A DNA stretch of 64,000 bases from Streptococcus mitis (lineage in GTDB: Bacteria; Bacillota; Bacilli; Lactobacillales; Streptococcaceae): the NCBI RefSeq assembly GCF_009496285.1, contig NZ_WIJK01000001.1, forward strand, positions 1 to 64,000, in the 5' to 3' direction. The position numbers and the translations under genes are program-made. Under the pieces are notes generated by a model. The model had not been told where the DNA came from. It did not search any database and saw only the letters and a list, made by a program, of their open reading frames with translations. This document shows positions 60,192-64,000 of this stretch, one piece after another. Position 1 is the stretch's first letter, and the number at the start of each line of letters is the position of its first letter.

Positions 60192-61562
60192 CTAGGATTT
60201 CCCGCCAGTAGCCAAGAGTTTTTTGCCTTCTTTGATCCATGGATGTTTGGAAAGCGAGAAGTAAAGTTGGGCAGTCATAACTAGCCAGAGAAGAGGCTCA
60301 CATAGAATCACACCTGTATAACCTGTCCAAGGAATAATCCAAGCCACAAAAATAATTTTCCCAAACAACTCGATAAAGCTTGATACGAGAGGTAGGAACT
60401 TTTGACCTAGCCCTTGTAAGCTATTTCTATAGATCAATAAAAGACTCAAAAATGGATAGAATACAGAACTGATGCGTAAGTACAAAGTCCCGTTTTCAAT
60501 CAGATAACCATCTGTCGAACTTGCTAGGAAAGAAACTAGGCTAGGACTTGCAAAAAATAGAAATACACATGCAAAGCTTGCCCAAGCCATACTGATATAA
60601 CTCCCTAGTCGAAGACCGTGGACAATGCGATCTGGACGTTTTGCACCAAAGTTTTGAGAGATAAAAGTCGTCATCGATGCTGAGATAGCCGTCATTGGCA
60701 ATAAGGCAAAGGCCATGATTCGGCGTGCTGCTGTCTGAGCACTGATTATGACTGCTCCAAAACTATTGACAGAGGATTGCAAAATAACACTTCCGACAGA
60801 GACGATTGAACCCATCAAGCCCATGGCTAGCCCCTGTTCCAAAAGATCGACATAGAGGGCCTTATTCCATTTAAAATCCTTCAACCTAGGAAGGAGCTCT
60901 GGAACACTCTTTCGGATATAGAGATAACAAAGGATAGCTGACAAACCTTGCGAGATAATAGTTGCAAGACCAGCAGATTGAACACCTAACTGCAATTGTG
61001 TAATAAAATACAAATCCAGAATCACATTAACGATGGCTGAGAAAATAAGAAAACCAAGCGCAGCAAGACTATCGCCAACAGAGCGTAGCAAACCTGCAAA
61101 AAGATTATAAGCAAAGCTCACTCCCACACAGCTAACAATCATGGAGATATATTCATAGGACTGAGGGAGAATTTCTGCAGGTGTTTCTAGGTACTGTAAG
61201 AGTGGATAAAGACCAAAAAAGCCCATCAACATGACAAGCACACTCAAGATAATCCCTAAAATCCAAGTTGCTGCGACAGCTTCCTTAATCTTTTCAAAAT
61301 TACGAGCGCCGTAGAGACGTGCAATAACAACACCCATCCCATTTCCAACACCGAGGGCAAAGCCGATAATCAAATCAAAAATGGCTGTCGTTGCTCCGAC
61401 TGCCGCCAAGGAATCTTGCCCTAAAAAACGCCCAACAATCAAGATATCAGCCGTATTGTAAAGTTGCTGAAAGATATTGGACAGTAGAATCGGTAATGCA
61501 AAACTAATTAGCGCGGGAAGGATGGGACCATGAATCAGGTCCACCGTTGATTTTTTATTCAT
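60192..61562 (-). CDS. MATE family efflux transporter
   Basis: Membrane transporter of 456 residues with twelve predicted helices in two homologous halves, starting with FALPILLSNIFQQLYNTADILIVGRFLG, a typical MATE N-terminus. It probably exports drugs or metabolites with Na+ or H+. It differs from DinF, which follows recA in pneumococcus. Confidence 0.92.
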   Translation of the reverse strand: MNKKSTVDLIHGPILPALISFALPILLSNIFQQLYNTADILIVGRFLGQDSLAAVGATTAIFDLIIGFALGVGNGMGVVIARLYGARNFEKIKEAVAATWILGIILSVLVMLMGFFGLYPLLQYLETPAEILPQSYEYISMIVSCVGVSFAYNLFAGLLRSVGDSLAALGFLIFSAIVNVILDLYFITQLQLGVQSAGLATIISQGLSAILCYLYIRKSVPELLPRLKDFKWNKALYVDLLEQGLAMGLMGSIVSVGSVILQSSVNSFGAVIISAQTAARRIMAFALLPMTAISASMTTFISQNFGAKRPDRIVHGLRLGSYISMAWASFACVFLFFASPSLVSFLASSTDGYLIENGTLYLRISSVFYPFLSLLLIYRNSLQGLGQKFLPLVSSFIELFGKIIFVAWIIPWTGYTGVILCEPLLWLVMTAQLYFSLSKHPWIKEGKKLLATGGKS

Positions 61563-61618
61563 AAGGCTATTATATCAGCTTTCCAGTAGGGGAACAAGGG
61601 AGTTTGGATAAGAAAGCG

Positions 61619-61647
61619 TTGCCTAGATACAAACAATCTGGTATAAT
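61619..61647 (+). promoter_or_regulatory. promoter of the GNAT gene
   Basis: -35 TTGCCT (61619-61624), 17-bp spacer, extended -10 TGG TATAAT (61642-61647). Confidence 0.8.
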
Positions 61648-61670
61648 CGTGACAGAAAAGGAGGCCATGT

Positions 61671-62225
61671 ATGAGCTTAACCAGCCAGTTAATTACAGAT
61701 GTATTCCCAGACCTTAAGAAAGTTGACCAATTAAACAAGGAAGCCTTTCCTGAAGAAGAACGGGTCCCTTTGGAAGAATTTTTAAGTTACCAGGATAGAG
61801 ATGATGCTCACTTTTTCGCTTTCTATAACGAGGAAGAATTTGTCGGCTTCGCTTTTGCCATTTCCAACCAAAAAGCTTTCTACATTAGCTTTTTTGCCAT
61901 TATGCCCCATCTCCGTAGTCATGGATACGGGAGAGAAATCATTGAAAAACTCATTGATTTTTACCAACGTACCATGATTCTTGAAGTGGAGCGGTTGGAC
62001 GAAGATTGTGATAACCTCGAACAACGAAAAGCCCGCATGGACTTCTACCTACAAAACGGCTTCAAAACAGCCAATGCTTTTTTGGAGTACGAAGGTCTTA
62101 GTTTTGAGATTCTATATCGTGGCGACCACTTTGATGAAGAAGCCTATCGGAATATCTTCCAAAAATTACAAGAAGAAAATTATTTTGACTTCCACATCGA
62201 GTACCGTCGCTTTAGTGAACACTAA
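61671..62225 (+). CDS. GNAT family N-acetyltransferase
   Basis: Acetyltransferase of 184 residues with the acetyl-CoA motif A at about 75-95 (FFAIMPHLRSHGYGREIIEKL) followed by LEVERLDED. The substrate is unknown. The ribosome site is GGAGG with 6-nt spacing. It diverges from the MATE gene. Confidence 0.88.
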   Translation: MSLTSQLITDVFPDLKKVDQLNKEAFPEEERVPLEEFLSYQDRDDAHFFAFYNEEEFVGFAFAISNQKAFYISFFAIMPHLRSHGYGREIIEKLIDFYQRTMILEVERLDEDCDNLEQRKARMDFYLQNGFKTANAFLEYEGLSFEILYRGDHFDEEAYRNIFQKLQEENYFDFHIEYRRFSEH

Positions 62226-62286
62226 TCTATACTGCAGTCTTTAACTTCCCAGTAAGAAACTGCAAACTTCTCGACAATGAAAACTC

Positions 62287-62316
62287 AATCACCTGTGCTA
62301 CAGGTGATTTTTTTGT
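62287..62316 (+). terminator. terminator of the GNAT gene
   Basis: AATCACCTGT-GCT-ACAGGTGATT followed by a T run. Confidence 0.88.
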
Positions 62317-62361
62317 GATTCCGAAATCAAATAGCAGAAAGTTTTGCTAAATCCATCAAAA

Positions 62362-62750
62362 TATAGTAGATTGAATCTAGAATAGTGCATTACGACTGCT
62401 AAAAATATTTCTAGAAATAAGTTTGACTTTCCTAATCGAATTGTTCATCCCTTATTTCAATCTACTATAGTATTTTCTATTCAATCTGCTACACAACAAA
62501 ATTATAGTAGATTGAATCTATAATAGTACATCACGACTGCTAAAAATATTTCTAGAAATAAGTTTGATTTTTCTAATCGAATTGTTCATCCCTTATTTGA
62601 ATCTACTATAGTGTTTTCTATTCAATCTGCTACACAACAAAATTATAGTAGATTGAATCTAGAATAGTACGCTACGAATTCTAAAATATTTCTAGAAATA
62701 AGTTTGACTTTCCTAATCGAATTGTTCATCCCTTATTTCAATCCACTATA
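62362..62750 (-). repeat. tandem array of three RUP elements
   Basis: Near-identical RUPs at 62362-62469, 62503-62610 and 62644-62750, with a 141-bp period. The 33-bp spacers (62470-62502, 62611-62643) are also nearly identical, so the array arose by tandem duplication. The terminal repeats read TATAGTAGATTGAATCTAGA / AATCTACTATA. Confidence 0.92.
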
Positions 62751-62751
62751 A

Positions 62752-62783
62752 ATAAGGCTGAAACAATTTTGTTTCAGCCTTAT
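62752..62783. terminator. hairpin downstream of the PspC-domain gene
   Basis: ATAAGGCTGAAAC / GTTTCAGCCTTAT perfect stem next to the RUP array; T runs are weak, so it is a probable rather than certain terminator. Confidence 0.6.
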
Positions 62784-62814
62784 CTTGATTTCTCTTATAA
62801 AAATGTCACTAAGT

Positions 62815-63009
62815 TTACGCTTTTGTTCCAGCTTCTGGCATGATGAGCCAGAGAATGAGATAGGCAAGAATTCCTGATCCACCTAGTAGAGTGAAGAGGA
62901 CCCAAAGTCCACGAACAAGTGTTGCATCAATATCTAAATAGTCAGCAAGGCCTGCACAAACACCTGCAATTTTTTTATCTTGAACATTGCGAACTAAACG
63001 CTTTTCCAT
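62815..63009 (-). CDS. PspC-domain membrane protein
   Basis: Protein of 64 residues: KRLVRNVQDKKIAGVCAGLADYLDIDATLVRGLWVLFTLL, the phage-shock PspC domain, with one C-terminal helix. Single PspC-domain proteins in Firmicutes relate to envelope stress; role here unproven. Confidence 0.9.
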   Translation of the reverse strand: MEKRLVRNVQDKKIAGVCAGLADYLDIDATLVRGLWVLFTLLGGSGILAYLILWLIMPEAGTKA

Positions 63010-63151
63010 ACCAACAGTCTCCTTAGCATTACTTTTATTCTCAATTTATTTTTTCATCAAAGTAACCTTTTGGCAAGAGTCTTCCTCATTTATATTGAGA
63101 AAACCTATCAATCCTGCTCTCATAACCTTGTTTCTTTATTCTCATATAGCA

Positions 63152-63180
63152 GAAAAAGTGGGGATTCCTCCGCCACTTTT
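63152..63180 (-). terminator. recA terminator
   Basis: Minus-strand AAAAGTGG...CCCACTTTTT hairpin just after recA. Confidence 0.85.
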
Positions 63181-63185
63181 ACTTT

Positions 63186-64000
63186 TTAATCTTCAATTTC
63201 GATTTCAAGATCATCGCCAAGGTCAAGAGTCACTTCTTGATTAGCTACTTCTACTTCGGGAGCCTTTACTTTTTCATCGGCTACTGCATCGTCTTCAATC
63301 AAGCCAAACTTGACACGAACTTGGTGGTCAATCTCATCAAAGACTTCTGGATGATCTGCCAAGTATTTCTTTGCATTTTCAGAACCTTGACCAATCTTTT
63401 CGTCTTTATAAGAGTACCATGCTCCTGCCTTCTTGATGATGTCAAGATCACTTGCAATCTTCAAAAGCTCACCAGTTCTTGAAATTCCTTCTCCATACAT
63501 GATTTCAACAAAGGCTTCTTTGAATGGTGGAGCTACCTTGTTTTTAACAACCTTAATCTTGGTTTCCTTACCTACGCTCGTATCTTTTTGATCACCAGTT
63601 CCCTTGATTTGTGTGCTTCCACGAACATCCAAACGGACAGAAGCGTAGAATTTAAGGGCACGTCCACCAGGAGTTGTCTCTGGATTACCAAACATAACTC
63701 CTACTTTTTCACGCAATTGGTTAATGAAGATAGCAATTGTCTTAGTCTTATTAATAGAAGCTCCAAGTTTACGCATAGCCTGGCTCATCATACGAGCTTG
63801 AAGACCAACGTGGCTATCTCCGATATCTCCATCGATTTCCGCACGAGGTACAAGAGCAGCAACTGAGTCGATAACAACAAGGTCAACTGCACCTGAATCA
63901 ATCAATTTCCCAGCAATTTCAAGACCTTGCTCCCCTGAGTCTGGTTGTGACAAGAGCAATTCGTCAATGTTAACCCCAAGAGCTGCTGCATAGGCTGGGT
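63186..64000 (-). CDS. recA: RecA recombinase (5' end outside the window)
   Basis: The C-terminal 271 codons or so of RecA; the reading frame runs off the right edge ([14 protein letters not shown]..). Visible are Walker [13 protein letters not shown], the L1 loop [45 protein letters not shown] (L2) and the acidic C-terminus ([13 protein letters not shown]). RecA drives repair and natural transformation. Walker A and the promoter are outside. Confidence 0.98.
   Translation of the reverse strand, partial: PAYAAALGVNIDELLLSQPDSGEQGLEIAGKLIDSGAVDLVVIDSVAALVPRAEIDGDIGDSHVGLQARMMSQAMRKLGASINKTKTIAIFINQLREKVGVMFGNPETTPGGRALKFYASVRLDVRGSTQIKGTGDQKDTSVGKETKIKVVKNKVAPPFKEAFVEIMYGEGISRTGELLKIASDLDIIKKAGAWYSYKDEKIGQGSENAKKYLADHPEVFDEIDHQVRVKFGLIEDDAVADEKVKAPEVEVANQEVTLDLGDDLEIEIED

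Noticed and set aside
60192..61562. MATE gene as dinF of the recA operon
   Set aside because: It is separated from recA by a terminator, the PspC gene, the RUP array and an oppositely directed gene, and its N-terminus does not resemble the DinF I recall.

Overview
The window looks like a chromosomal segment of a mitis-group Streptococcus (S. mitis / S. oralis / S. infantis type, close to but probably not S. pneumoniae). The basis is: a ComX competence sigma factor beside an rRNA operon; a PavB-type SSURE-repeat adhesin next to a TCS08-like two-component system; adcRCBA, dltXABCD and glpKOF in pneumococcus-like order; and BOX and RUP repeats, which are typical of S. pneumoniae and its relatives. 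An LPxTG-anchored surface 5'-nucleotidase lies between adcR and dltD, where, as I recall, pneumococcus has none. Species assignment is inference only.

Layout. 1-1.0 kb: leader and promoter of a 16S rRNA operon running off the left edge, tRNA-Glu with its own promoter, and comX. 1.0-10.2 kb (minus strand): rpsD with a long leader, a TCS08-like kinase/regulator pair, a six-repeat pavB, a TrkH/TrkA potassium system and a nucleoside phosphorylase. 10.3-11.8 kb (plus): DUF3290-DUF421 pair and a CsbD-like stress protein. 11.9-14.4 kb: a TetR-controlled ABC exporter whose operator fills the promoter spacer. 14.5-17.4 kb: a divergent module of a carbohydrate-binding-like lipoprotein, a VTC-domain protein and a DUF4956 membrane protein. 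17.5-26.2 kb: a hexapeptide acetyltransferase, a BOX and two RUP copies, then rpoC and rpoB with a long leader holding a terminator-like hairpin.

26.3-45.6 kb: an e(P4) acid phosphatase lipoprotein, adcRCBA zinc uptake, the surface 5'-nucleotidase, dltXABCD (including the 43-residue DltX), glpKOF, an Mga-type regulator, and hslO-dusB. 45.8-49.5 kb: a six-gene operon of two small membrane proteins, an ABC transporter and a TCS11-like kinase/regulator pair. 49.7-52.1 kb: fakA, an Asp23-family gene and rpmB. 52.2-54.3 kb: a LytTR regulator with a LiaF-like membrane protein, a PAP2 phosphatase and a DUF2200 protein. 54.3-59.2 kb: a heterodimeric multidrug ABC exporter under a MarR repressor, with a divergent membrane protein of unknown role. 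59.4-64 kb: a YebC-type regulator, a MATE transporter, a GNAT acetyltransferase, a tandem array of three RUPs, a PspC-domain protein and the 3' part of recA.

Much of the window concerns the cell envelope: teichoic acid D-alanylation, two or three envelope-responsive regulatory systems, two drug exporters and surface proteins. No CRISPR array, prophage or intact transposase gene was seen. The most interesting observations are regulatory: a 19-bp hairpin that buries the comX ribosome site, a terminator-like hairpin in the rpoB leader, a LytTR/LiaF-like pair with matched direct repeats, two apparently leaderless genes (trkH, hslO), a BOX inserted in the adcR leader, and dyads in several promoters. 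All coordinates and motifs were read by eye; no search or folding program was run.
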